Counted from the stretch's first letter, positions 46,022 to 55,943 are shown. The stretch is 64,000 nucleotides of DNA from Doryteuthis pealeii (GCA_023376005.1 CM042181.1:419313-483312); one strand, 5' to 3'. The notes: a model not told the origin generated them from the letters alone. Numbers and translations are program-made.

Positions 46022-46165
46022 GACGGTAAGCCTCTTAAGCCAGTAGAACAATTCACATACCTAGGTAGTAATATCTCATCCACAGAAAGCGATGTTAATA
46101 CACGAATAGGAAAGGCATGGTGAGCCACAAATATATTATCAGTCATATGGATGATCTTGATATAA
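46022..46165 (+). pseudogene. Non-LTR reverse transcriptase fragment
   Basis: Reads KPLKPVEQFTYLGSNISSTE, SDVNTRIGKAW, stop, ATNILSVIW. This is the F-x-YLGS...I...R-I-x-x-A segment downstream of the RT palm in animal non-LTR elements. About 45 residues only. Confidence 0.75.
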
Positions 46166-46195
46166 TCATATTATTATTATATATACTAGCAAATA

Positions 46196-46814
46196 TATGC
46201 ACCCTCCGGGTGCAAGTATTTAAGTTTTAATGTAATAGAATATTGTATTAAATTAAAAAGGCTAATGAAACTAAATAAGATTGCAGATAAAAAGATTTGA
46301 AACAGAGGGGGCTATAATCGAAAAATAGAACAAATGAAACTAACTCTTCCATCACTCTCGTCTTCCATTGTTTTTTTTCTAATTTAAGTATTTAGTTAAA
46401 ATAGGAAGTAAAGAATAATATTACAGTTATTTCTTCTTGTTAATGGATTTATTTTAAGATTTATCACCGAGATTTTTGCTCATATTCATTAAGATAAAAC
46501 CAAACAATTAGAAATCAATAATACTAAGCATATATTTAATAAAATCAAATTTTTAAGATCAATATGCAAATTAGCCTTCCAATTCACACTGTAAACCGCT
46601 ATTTTGTTGTATATATAAATACAATTGCATGTTATTAGTATGTATATATGGTCAACAGTATTAATGATGTAAAACAATTTTATTAATAATTGAGATTTAA
46701 ATAAAAAATAAAATCAAGGAGAATGTGAAGTAAATAACAAAGGGAATTGTGACTTGAATAGTAATATAGTTTCGGTTACAGACAGACAAACACACAATCT
46801 CCATTATAATAAGA
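46196..46814 (-). mobile_element. Non-autonomous Helitron family H1
   Basis: Starts CTAGCAAATATATGCACCCT with a perfect hairpin and ends with the complement of TCTTATTATAATGGAGATTG at 46814. Confidence 0.87.
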
Positions 46815-46871
46815 TATTAGTTACTCATCATTGCAAACATTTTCATTTAGATTTTAAAATTAAATTTTAAG

Positions 46872-47588
46872 ATGAAAAAAGATTCAGTTGTGATTAAAAA
46901 AATCACCCACACCCCAAAAAACTGGGACAATGCCAACCTTACTAAGAGAACCAAACTGCGCATCTACAAAGCGTGTATTCTCAGTATTCTTCTCTACAGT
47001 AGCAAAGCCTGGATCCCATACTCCTGCCACGTGAGGAAACTGGACAATTTCCACCTCAGATGCCTACGCCGCATTCTACGCATTCGCTGACAGAACAAAG
47101 TGTCCAACACTGACGCCCTGGGAAGAGCAAATATAAACAGCATGCCCGCCCTCATCTGCGAGAGACGCAAGCGATGGCTTGGCCACGTCAGGAGGATGGA
47201 CAAAGGCCGCATCCCCAAATACCTATTGTATGGTGTGTTAGTAGAGGGCACACGACCGGTAGGGAGACCACGCCTAAGCTTTAAAGATGTCTTCAAGAGA
47301 GACATGAAGACATGCCACATCGACATCAACACATGGGAGGCTTGTGCAGAAGACCGTGCTACCTGGTGCGACCTAGTCAAACCAGGAACGAAAAGGAATG
47401 AAAAAGAGAGGAAAGAATCTGCTGCAGAAAAGAGAGTCATAAAGGAAGGAGAGACAACAGCATCTCCAGCAAGCATCACTGTTTATTTGCAATCACTGCA
47501 CCAGAGAATGTCATTCAAAATTTGGTCTGTTCAGCCACTCACACAGTTGCAGATAAAAAAGTGGATATTACACCATCGTCTTCGATAG
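46872..47588 (+). pseudogene. RTE/CR1-type retrotransposon C-terminus
   Basis: LRIYKACILSILLYSSKAW, then FHLRCLRRILRIR, a TGA at 47088 where related copies have Trp, then ICERRKRWLGHVRRMDKGRI, GVLVEGTRPVGRPRLSFKDV and DINTWEACAEDRATW. This is the region after the RT palm (thumb and tail) of a common class of animal non-LTR elements. Only one stop interrupts ~240 codons. The minus-strand copy at 62660-63247 is homologous. Confidence 0.8.
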
Positions 47589-47605
47589 ACGGAAAGATGC
47601 CAACA

Positions 47606-48128
47606 TATTTTTAACCCTTCAATGACGGAAATATTTTATATTGTGTTAGATCACCTAGTCCCGTCCAGTAGACCAGACCTAGTATTGATCGACAAGAAGA
47701 AGAAAGCTTATCATCTCGTCGATTTTGCCGTCCCGGGCGACCACCGAGTGAAAATGAAAGAGAGCGAAAAGATACACAAATACTTGGACCTTGCTAGAGA
47801 ACCGAGGAAACTGTGAAACATGAAGATGAAGGTCGTATCAATTGTAATTAGTGCCCTTGGAACGGTCCCCAAAGCTCTGGAAAAGAATTTGAGTGAACTG
47901 AAAATCATAGGAAGAATCGAGACCATCCAAACTACAGCACTGTTAAGATCGGCTAGAATACTCAGAGGAATCCTGGAGACCTTAGGAAACTGTTTGTCTC
48001 TCAGCCTCCAGGGAACCACCGGATACGGTGGGTGTGAAAATCTCGGGTGGAGTGAAATAATAATAATAGATGGAATACTCAGGGGAGTCATGGAGACCCG
48101 AGGAGAGTTGTCACTTAAACTCCAGTGA
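47606..48128 (+). pseudogene. R2/R4-like retrotransposon C-terminus, second copy
   Basis: DHLVPSSRPDLVLIDKKKKA, HLVDFAVPGDHRVKMKESEK, KYLDLAREPRKL, stop at 47814, then VVSIVISALGTVPKALEKN and TALLRSARILRGILETLG. Homologous to 40342-41035 with its 3' part duplicated near 48060-48128. The first ~28 bp (ATATTTTTAACCCTTCAATG) match the FEM1-like promoter module rather than the retroelement. Confidence 0.75.
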
Positions 48129-48195
48129 AAGACTATCAGCTAACGCTAGTGCGAACAACTACTACTACTACTACTACTATTGACAATAATAATAA

Positions 48196-48834
48196 TCTTA
48201 TTATAATGGAGATTGTGTGTTTTTCTGTCTGTAACCGAAACTATATTACTACTCAAGTCACAATTCCCTTAATTATTTACGTCACATTCTCCATGATTTC
48301 ATTCTTTTAAACCTTCAGTTATTAATAAAATTGTTTTACATTATTAATACTGTTGACCATATCTACGTACTAATATCATGCAATTGTATTTATATATACA
48401 ACAAAATAGCGGTTTACAGTTTGAACGAGAAGGCTAATTTGCATATTGATATTTAAAATTCAATTTTAATAAATATGTGCTTGGTATTATTGATTTCTAA
48501 TTGTTTGGTTTTATCTTAAGAAATATAAACAAAAATCTCATGGATAATCTTAAAAGAAATTTATTTACAAGAAGAAATAACTGTAATATTATCCTTTACT
48601 TCCTATTTTAACTAAATAGTTAAATTAGGAAAATTTACCAATGAAAGAGGGGAGTAATGGAAAATGATGGAATAGTTAGTTTCAAAGTTGTTCTATTTTC
48701 CGATTATACCCCCTCTGTTGCAGATCTTTTTATCTGCATTCTTAGTCAGTTTCATTAGCCTTTCTAATTTAATATGATATTTTATTATATCAAAACTTAA
48801 ATCCTTGCACCCGGAGGGTGCATATATTTGCTAG
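48196..48834 (+). mobile_element. Non-autonomous Helitron family H1
   Basis: TCTTATTATAATGGAGATTG start, perfect hairpin GCACCCGGAGGGTGC, CTAG at 48831-48834, then T. Inserted in the AAT-rich DNA between two R2-like fragments. Confidence 0.88.
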
Positions 48835-48839
48835 TGCTA

Positions 48840-49545
48840 ATAATAAAAAAAAATTGACAAGACGCAACGAAACAGTAAACGTATACTGTGCGGTGACAGA
48901 GATGAGACTTTAAACCATGTATTAAGTGTAAGTAGCAAACTAGCATAACGGGAATTCAAAGCTAGACACGACTGGGTTGGGAAGGTGATTCACTGGGAAT
49001 TATGCAAAGATTTTTTTTGACCATACAACAAAATGGTATATGCATAAACCAGGATCTGTTCTTGAGAATGAAACGCATAAAATTCTCTGAGACTTTGAGA
49101 TAAAGACGGATGACTCTATCCCAATCAGGAGACCAGACCTAGTGTTGATTAACAAAAAAAAAAAAAAGAAAAAGAAGAGAACGTGTCAACTGGTGGACTT
49201 TGCGGTCCCAGCAGATCACAGGGTGAAGCTGAAGGAAAATGAAAAAATGGACAAATATCTGGACCTTGCCAGAGAACTGAAAAAGTTATGGAATATGAAA
49301 GTGAAAGTAATACCAATTGTAGTTGGTGCACTTGGAATAGTCCCAAAAGGATTGGAAAAGGGTCTTGAAAGTTTGGGAATCAGAGGAATGATTGAAACCA
49401 TTCAGAACACTGCACTGCTGCAATCTGCCAGAATACTCAGAAGAGTCCTGGAGACCTGGGGAGACTTGCTGTCACTCAGACTCCAGTGTAAGACCATCAT
49501 CTAATGCTAATGTGAAAACACAAAAGGTGTAAATAATAATAATAA
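48840..49545 (+). pseudogene. R2/R4-like retrotransposon C-terminus, third copy
   Basis: Knuckle region (LCGDRDETLNHVL), WVGKVIHWELCKDF, then after frameshifts RRPDLVLINKKKKKKK, QLVDFAVPADHRVKLKENEK, VVGALGIVPKGLEKGLESLG and ALLQSARILRRVLETWGDLL, with an (AAT)n tail. A poly-A expansion adds lysines at ~49150. 5'-truncated. Confidence 0.75.
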
Positions 49546-49740
49546 TAAGAGTAACAACAACAATAATAATAATGATAATAATATTTATAAAACAGATGAA
49601 CAATGATTACTCATCTGAAATTGGATAAAAATGATTCATTTTTAGATACTAAAATTCCTTTTAACTCGGCCCAAATTCGCCAGAGGCTATTAAGATATCA
49701 TATGAGGTGAAGTAATACGAGACAAAAATATCTCAACAGG

Positions 49741-50191
49741 AGTGAACAGCCACCAGTAAGGATCGAACTTACGATAGCATGAGAGTGTAGTTTTCAAACT
49801 ATGACCTGCAAGCGGGGACCTGGGTGACGAAATGCCTATCTTGATTTTGGTCACACCCAGTGGTTTTCTTTTTTATTTAAGTAAAAAAGCCTACAAATTA
49901 AAACCATATATACCATAATAGGTCGTTTTTATAGATCACTATATTTTTAATCCTTCACCAACGGAAGCACATGTATTAAGGTGTTCGCAACGGCTACGTT
50001 TTCGAAGTTATTGTTGCTGTATTATGTGCTTTTTAACTGTACGTTTTACGTTACTGTTAGTTTAACCAACTATCTTTTCACATTTTAAATATTCGTAATT
50101 CATAAGACCTATCTATACTTATAGTCTTTTAGCTTCTTTTTATACTGTATAAGAGAAAGTTGTATACTAAAGAAAACGAAAACGATATAAA
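49741..50191 (+). promoter_or_regulatory. Putative promoter module A of FEM1-like copy 4
   Basis: Contains AGGATCGAACTTACGATAGC (complement GTTCGATCC, a B-box-like core) at ~49760, TTGATTTTGGTCACACCCAG, TTAATCCTTCACCAACGGAA, TTTTAAATATTCG and ACCTATCTATACTTATAG, ending ACGATATAAAATGG. The order and spacing are repeated at 50273-50872 and, less closely, before 32103. Confidence 0.6.
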
Positions 50192-50201
50192 ATGGCTGAA
50201 G
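50192..50201 (+). CDS. FEM1-like: FEM1-like copy 4, micro-exon 1A
   Basis: ATG GCT GAA G followed by GTAAGT at 50202. In phase 1 with the acceptor at 58558 it reads M-A-E-V-S-Q-N-Y. A second identical first exon lies 681 bp downstream, so either could serve copy 4. This one could also be a leftover from a lost neighbour. Confidence 0.65.
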
Positions 50202-50272
50202 GTAAGTTACTTTTGAATTCTTTCTTTTGATCTAAGTTTGGGTTTGAAGACCTTTTTTTAAAAATATTTAAC

Positions 50273-50872
50273 AGTCGCCAATAAGGATCGAACGTGCGAT
50301 AAAGTGAGATTGTGGTTTTCAAATACGAACTGTAAGCGGTATCATGGGAACTAGTTGCTTGATTTTAGTCACACTCAATGCTTTTCTTTCTTTCTTTTTT
50401 TTTTTTGTTATTAAAGAAAGCGAATATAATTATACCATTTATATTAACATGCCGATTTTTTTTTTTTTTTACATTAGTATATCTTTAAACTTCACCAACG
50501 GAAACAAATGTATTTATGGCCCATCTATGGGTTAAATAGAAAAACATGAGTTTATAAACAAAATTGTATTATCCATTAAGAATGAATTTATTTCAAAACT
50601 TTGTCGGCATTAAATGACCCACCGATGTTGATCTGCCGTAAAACAAAACCAACCAAACCAAAGGTATTTAGTGCTGACAACGGCTTAGTTTTCCTGGTTA
50701 ATCTTGCCCAGCTTTTAAACTGTAGGGTTTACGCTAAAGTATAAGCAGATGCTGTTTTAAATTTTAACTATTCAAAGTTTATTTTACCTATCTATACTTC
50801 TATGTCGTTTAGCTTTTAAACGTTTGGTTTGTTGTAGAAGAGAAAGTTGTATATTAACAAAAACGATATAAA
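50273..50872 (+). promoter_or_regulatory. Putative promoter module B of FEM1-like copy 4
   Basis: Tandem copy of module A (AAGGATCGAACGTGCGATAA, CTTCACCAACGGAAACAAAT, ACCTATCTATACTTCTATG, ACGATATAAAATGG). It is interrupted at 50518-50662 by a SINE B tail. Confidence 0.6.
50518..50662 (+). mobile_element. SINE-like family B tail inside promoter module B
   Basis: CCCATCTATGGGTTAAATAG to AAAACCAACCAAACCAAA. GTATTTA directly before (in AATGTATTTATGG) and after (AAGGTATTTAGTG) is a likely target-site duplication, so this 5'-truncated copy retroposed into the promoter. Confidence 0.8.
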
Positions 50873-50882
50873 ATGGCTGAAG
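50873..50882 (+). CDS. FEM1-like: FEM1-like copy 4, micro-exon 1B
   Basis: Second intact ATG GCT GAA G with GTAAGT at 50883. It is in phase with the acceptor at 58558 and gives the same protein start as exon 1A. Being closer to the main exon, it is the simpler partner for copy 4. Confidence 0.7.
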
Positions 50883-51214
50883 GTAAGTTACTTTTGAATT
50901 TTTTGTTTTCATCTAAGTTTGGGTTTGAAGACCATTTTAAATAAATAAATATATATATAATCTTCACCCCAATTATTTGATTTCTATAAAGGTTATCATC
51001 GTTTCTCTTATATGATATCTATTTTGTATATGTTTATTTGTTAAATAAATAATGCACAACCTATGAATAAAGATCGAACAATTAAAAAAAAAAAAAAAAG
51101 AGATATTTTGTCTGAACTAAAGATATGGCTTTTTTCGTGTGGAATATTAAAAAATCAAAATGTAAATTATTTATTCTCAAAGTCAGCAAGATTTATACTC
51201 TGTAGCAAACTCAC

Positions 51215-51223
51215 GAATAGGAA

Positions 51224-51260
<37 letters not shown>

Positions 51261-51440
51261 TGTTGAATTAAACAAAGACTCCACTACTATTTAACAAGTA
51301 CTCGGGACATGAACTTTAAACTAATCCACGAATTCCATCCAAATATTAAAAAGTTGGCCAGAAAACTTAACGATCGCAAATAAAATTGTTAAACAGGAGA
51401 TGTGTCTTTTGTTTAATTCAACATGCATAAATGAAAAATG
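51215..51440. repeat. (TA)n and family S arm
   Basis: A TA run at ~51225-51256 is followed by a family S arm at ~51300-51430 (TACTCGGGACATGAAC, AAAAGTTGGCCAGAAAACTT, AAAATTGTTAAACAGG). Confidence 0.7.
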
Positions 51441-51754
51441 CTGCCCTATATATATAATAATGAGAAAGGAAATGAATCCGACAGTATAAGTATAGATAAA
51501 AAGATATGAAAATACCCAATGCTGGTTAAAAAAAAAAAAAAAATTTCTGAAAAAATCCGTTGCAGGCTGACCATGAACGCGTTAAAACTCTTCCTGTTTG
51601 AAAAATAATTTTTCTATTTTTTAAATTGAAAAATGTCTTTCAAAAACGGTTACACTAAAGATATGCAATTATGTCATTGGCCGAGAAACTCATAGCGGAT
51701 GTGCTAATGACGAAACGATCGCGTGACTTGCACGCTTTTTGGAACATCAATGTT

Positions 51755-51864
51755 TTTCGTCTTGAATTCAAATTATTTTCAGCTTCTCTCTCGATGAGTC
51801 CGGATTAAAAACAAGCTCTGATTTTTTTCTAAATCGAAATATTGTTCAATATTAGCTATGAAAA

Positions 51865-51905
<41 letters not shown>

Positions 51906-52160
51906 TTGCGTATATATGGATATATATGTGTTTATGTATTGTTTTGTCTGTATACATATTAAACGTTTTATCAAATAATAATAATTTAAATTCAAAACGG
52001 AAGCATTTTCAAACATCAATGCTTCCGTTTTGAATTTAAATTATTTTCTGCTTCTCTCTCGATGCGTCCGGATTAAAAACAAGTTCTGATGATTTTTTAT
52101 AAATCGAAATATTGTTCAATATTAGCTCTGAATATGATATAAAATATTTTCATTTTAACA
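51755..52160. repeat. 115-bp direct repeats around a small hairpin and (AT)n
   Basis: ATTATTTTC(A/T)GCTTCTCTCTCGATG(A/C)GTCCGGATTAAAAACAAG occurs at ~51772 and ~52035. Between them lie AT dinucleotides and a hairpin (TTCAAAACGGAAGCATTTTC with its complement near 52010-52030). Confidence 0.8.
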
Positions 52161-52324
52161 GCATTGTGTGTTTTCATATCCTTTTATCTATACTTATACC
52201 GTCGGATTAATTTCCTTACTCTTAACTTATATATATATGTCATAGGAAAATGTTTAGGTTATTAGAAGCATGAAAGGAATGAGTCAAATAAATGAAGAAC
52301 TGGGTTGGATATTAAGTTACATTT

Positions 52325-52364
<40 letters not shown>

Positions 52365-52454
52365 CCCCTCGTAGTGTATTTTACTAGTTCGTTTTTTTTT
52401 ATATACCTATCAGCTTATCAATATTACCTCATGTAATATATATATATATATATA

Positions 52455-52830
52455 ATATATTAGTCCAGAGAAGAAATCTTCCTTACGACACGAGTTTTAT
52501 TTAAAAAAAAAAAATAAAAAAAAAAAACCTGTCTCAGTTTGAGAGCTCAATGTGTGCTCTTAATATTAGTCACAGAGCAAATATATAAGTAAAGAAATAA
52601 CAAAAAGACTTAGAGATTTAGCATTATAGTCTATTTCAGGGAGCTTAGACAAAGTGTCTAACTCTCCCGACTCATCAGATGCGAATAATGAATTCCTTTA
52701 AAGTAATAAAGAATTCATCATTCGCATCTGATGAATCGGGAGAGTTAGACACATTGTCTAAGCTCCCTGAAATAGACTATAATGCTAAATCTCTAAGTCT
52801 TTATTTCTTTACTTATATATATCAAAGGTG
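52455..52830. repeat. Family V long hairpin, long copy
   Basis: The left arm at ~52588-52705 and right arm at ~52708-52815 are inverted copies (GACTTAGAGATTTAGCATTA, CTATTTCAGGGAGCTTAGAC, ACTCTCCCGACTCATCAGAT, GCGAATAATGAATTC). Stem over 100 bp, loop a few bases to ~15 bp. It shares a 5' flank (AAGAAATCTTCCTTACGA) with the shorter copy at 34.5 kb. Confidence 0.9.
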
Positions 52831-52895
52831 TTGTTATGGGTCCAATGGGAGAAAATCAAATATTTTTATATAAAAGAGGGTCCGCCAAATGGATT

Positions 52896-53035
52896 GTTTT
52901 TTTTTTTTTTTTTTTTTTTTTTTATTATTTTATTTATTTTACATTTGCGACAAGTGTTTCGGATATTCTGATATCGTCTTCAGATATCAGAAGATCTGAA
53001 ACACGCATCGCAAAATTAAAATAATATAAACTAAA
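52896..53035. mobile_element. Poly-T and family U short hairpin element
   Basis: About 27 T bases, then GTTTCGGATATTCTGATATC, GTCTTCAGATATCAGAAGAT and CTGAAACACGCATCGC. The end is palindromic, with GTTTC/GAAAC at both sides. Confidence 0.6.
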
Positions 53036-53079
53036 AAAAACCTAATCAATCTTGTGGACCTTCTTTATGATATATATTC

Positions 53080-53340
53080 TCCCTCCAGCTATGGGTTAAA
53101 TAGTAGGGCAGACTGGGCCCTTCAGCGTTGGGTAGGTAACCAGTCTAGGAGAGGGATAACTCTGAATTCAAAATTCCTGAGGTCGGTCGTTGATTGGGTT
53201 TGTGGCAACCCTTGATGCACCAATTCTTTCCTATCGACTGTGCCAAAAAGTGTGGATGGTCCAACACAAGCCTTCACCACTATAAACAAATCGCTGTGTG
53301 GGAGTTCATTGTGTATGAACCCTCATACGTCGAAAATCGA
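53080..53340 (+). mobile_element. SINE family A, long variant, 3' part
   Basis: TCCCTCCAGCTATGGGTTAA, ACCAGTCTAGGAGAGGGATA, GGTCGGTCGTTGATTG. Second copy of the long subfamily seen at 6435-6790. Confidence 0.7.
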
Positions 53341-53361
53341 CGGGAGGGTCTATTTTATATA

Positions 53362-53985
53362 CTAGCAAATATATGCACCCTCCGGGTGCAAGTATTTAAG
53401 TTTTAATGTAATAAAATACTGTATCAAATTAGAAAGGCTAATGAAACTAAATAAGAATACAGATAAAAAGATTTGAAACAGAGGGAGTATAATAAAAAAT
53501 GGAACAACTGAAACTTACTCTTCCATCACTCTCGTCTTTCATTGTTATTTTTTCTAATTTAAGTATTTAGTTATAAGAAGTAAAGAATAAAATGACAGTT
53601 ATTTTATCTTGTTAATGGATTTCATTTAAGATCCATTGAAGAGATGTTTGCTTATATTCATTAAAATAAAACCAAACAGTTAGAAATCAATAATACTAAG
53701 CACATATTTATTAAATTCGATTTTTTAATATTAATATGCAAATTAGCCTTCCCGTTCACATTGTAAACCGCTATTTTGTTGTATATATAAATATAATTGC
53801 ATGTTGTTCGTATGTAGACATAGTTAACAGTATTAATAATGTAAGACAATTTTATTAATAATTGAGGTTTAGATAAAGATAAAATCATGGAGAATGTGAT
53901 GTCAATAACTAAGAGAATTGTGACTTGAGTAGGAATATAGTTTCGGTTACAGACAGAAAAACACACAATCTCCATTATAATAAGA
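53362..53985 (-). mobile_element. Non-autonomous Helitron family H1
   Basis: CTAGCAAATATATGCACCCT start with a perfect hairpin; the complement of TCTTATTATAATGGAGATTG ends it at 53985. Confidence 0.88.
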
Positions 53986-54087
53986 TTATCCATGATGATA
54001 CTCCCTATTTGGACATCATCTCTTTAGACCTCTAAGATTCCACCAATACAGTCATACGTACTGCATGAGAATCGGATTGTGGCATGC

Positions 54088-54131
54088 TAAAACTTGAATA
54101 CTTACACCCGGAGGGTGCATATTCTTGCTAG
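54088..54131 (+). mobile_element. Helitron H1 3'-end relic
   Basis: AAAACTTGAATACTTACACC, CGGAGGGTGCATATTCTTG and CTAG (54128-54131): only the last ~44 bp of H1. The next base starts an H3 element. Confidence 0.75.
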
Positions 54132-54517
54132 TCTATCAATAATGGAGATTCGCTTATGTTTTTTGTCTGGAACAGAAATTACGACAATGCTACGTCACAT
54201 TACCCAAAATGGTCATAACATTGAATAAATACACTCAAAATTTGAACATGCAACATTAGACGGTGCTCATTGTTTTTTTAAAAATGTTTTAATAAATACA
54301 TGACTGGTATTATATATCTATATATAGTTTGTTTTATTTTAATACATATTTAAAGTTTACATTTTAAATTGGTTTATTTTTAAATCCTTTAATGAATTTG
54401 ATTTTACTTACTTAGGGTACAAACTCGCTGACATTAAATTTTTTACTCCCACCCCCTCAGGCAATGTTTCAAAAATCTATTTTTACAACGCCCGGTGGGT
54501 GTTTTTTATTTTGCTAG
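54132..54517 (+). mobile_element. Helitron-like family H3
   Basis: Starts TCTATCAATAATGGAGATTC, ends ACGCCCGGTGGGTGT hairpin then CTAG at 54514-54517. It directly follows an H1 3' end and is followed by another. Confidence 0.8.
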
Positions 54518-54569
54518 TTATTACAATAAAACTTAAATAGTTGCGCCTATGAGTCGCATACTTTTACTA
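54518..54569 (+). mobile_element. Degenerate Helitron H1 3'-end relic
   Basis: TTACAATAAAACTTAAATAG then TTGCGCCTATGAGTCGCATA and TTTTACTAG parallels the H1 3' terminus, with a damaged hairpin. It lies directly after the H3 CTAG. Confidence 0.55.
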
Positions 54570-54599
54570 GTACAAATAATTTACACACCGTTTTGTATA

Positions 54600-54830
54600 T
54601 TTAGCATGAGTAGGATGTGACACAAGGTCAATTTCTTAAGCGGAATTTAACAGATTTGGATTCAGTTTGTTCTTCTCCTAGACTAGTTACGTAGCTAAGA
54701 TTAAAGAGCCCAGTCTGCCCTACTAGTTATGCATACCTTTCCCAAGGGTATTAGCGCTATGTGAAATGTAAACAGTCTCGTCCAGGATTTGAACTCGGGT
54801 CGACGAGTCCATTGGATCGCACACTACGTT
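54600..54830 (-). mobile_element. SINE family A, reverse, with head
   Basis: Reverse complement of the family A body (TCTTAAGCGGAATTTAAC, TCTCCTAGACTAGTTACG, TACCTTTCCCAAGGGTATTA) and head (CAGGATTTGAACTCGGGTCG, complement of the B box). Confidence 0.75.
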
Positions 54831-54855
54831 ATTATATTATTATATATTATATATT

Positions 54856-55288
54856 CTAGCAACAAAAAACACCCTCCGGGCATCGTAAAATTATTTTTTG
54901 AAAGACATTGCCTGAGAGGGTGGGAGTTAAAAATTCAATGTCAGAGGGTTTGTATCATAAGTAAGCAAAATCCTCATTCATTAAAGGAGTAAAAAAAAAA
55001 AAAAAAACAAATTGAAATGAAAACTGAGCCCCGTCCCTCTCAAATAAAATGTTGCATGCATGTAATAATCAAACAATTATTTTGAATATTTTCCACATCA
55101 ATTTTACACAAAATCGTAGGTATTTATTTATTTGTAAACTTTTTAGTTAACTTCTTGTTACTGTAAAGAAAAAAAAAATTTAAATTGCTTACTCAAATTT
55201 TGGGTGTATATAGCATAAAAACATTGTGACGTAGAGCTATGACGTAGTTTTTGTTACAGACAGAAATACAATTTCCATTATTAATAGA
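54856..55288 (-). mobile_element. Helitron-like family H2, full length
   Basis: CTAGCAACAAAAAACACCCT start (3' end with hairpin); the complement of TCTATTAATAATGGAAATTG ends it at 55288, where an H1 3' end begins with no gap. Confidence 0.82.
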
Positions 55289-55943
55289 CTAGCAAATATA
55301 TGCACCCTCCGGGTGCAAGTATTTAAGTTTTAATGTAATAAAATATTGTATTAAATTAGAAAGGCTAATGAAACTGAATAAGAATACAGATAAAAAGATT
55401 TGAAACAGAGGGAGTATAATAAAAGATTTGAAACAGAGGGAGTATAATAAAAAATGGAACAACTGAAACTTACTCTTCCATCACTCTCGTCTTTCATTGT
55501 TATCTTTTCTCATTTAAGTCTTTAGTTCTAAGAGGAAGTAAAGAATAAAATGACACTTATTTTATCTTGTTAATGGATTTCATTTAAGATTCATTGAATA
55601 GATTTTTGCTTATATTCATTAAAATAAAACCAAACAGTTAGAAATCAATAATACTAAGCACATATTTATTAAATTCGATTTTTTAATATTAATATGCAAA
55701 TTAGCCTTCCCGTTCACATTGTAAACCGCTATTTTGTTGTATATATAAATATAATTGCATGTTGCTAGTATGTAGACATAGTTAACAGTATTAATAATGT
55801 AAGACAATTTTATTAATAATTGAGGTTTAGGTAAAAATAAAATCATGGAGAATGTGATGTCAATAACTAAGAGAATTGTGACTTGAGTAGGAATATAGTT
55901 TCGGTTACAGGCAGAAAAACACACAATCTCCATTATAATAAGA
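55289..55943 (-). mobile_element. Non-autonomous Helitron family H1 joined to H2
   Basis: CTAG at 55289, perfect hairpin, and the complement of TCTTATTATAATGG at 55943. Contains a small internal duplication (AAAAGATTTGAAACAGAGGG twice near 55395-55445). Confidence 0.88.

Noticed and set aside
50186..50194. TATAAAA directly before the first exon as a TATA box
   Set aside because: It overlaps the start codon, so it cannot position transcription of that ATG; probably 5' UTR sequence.
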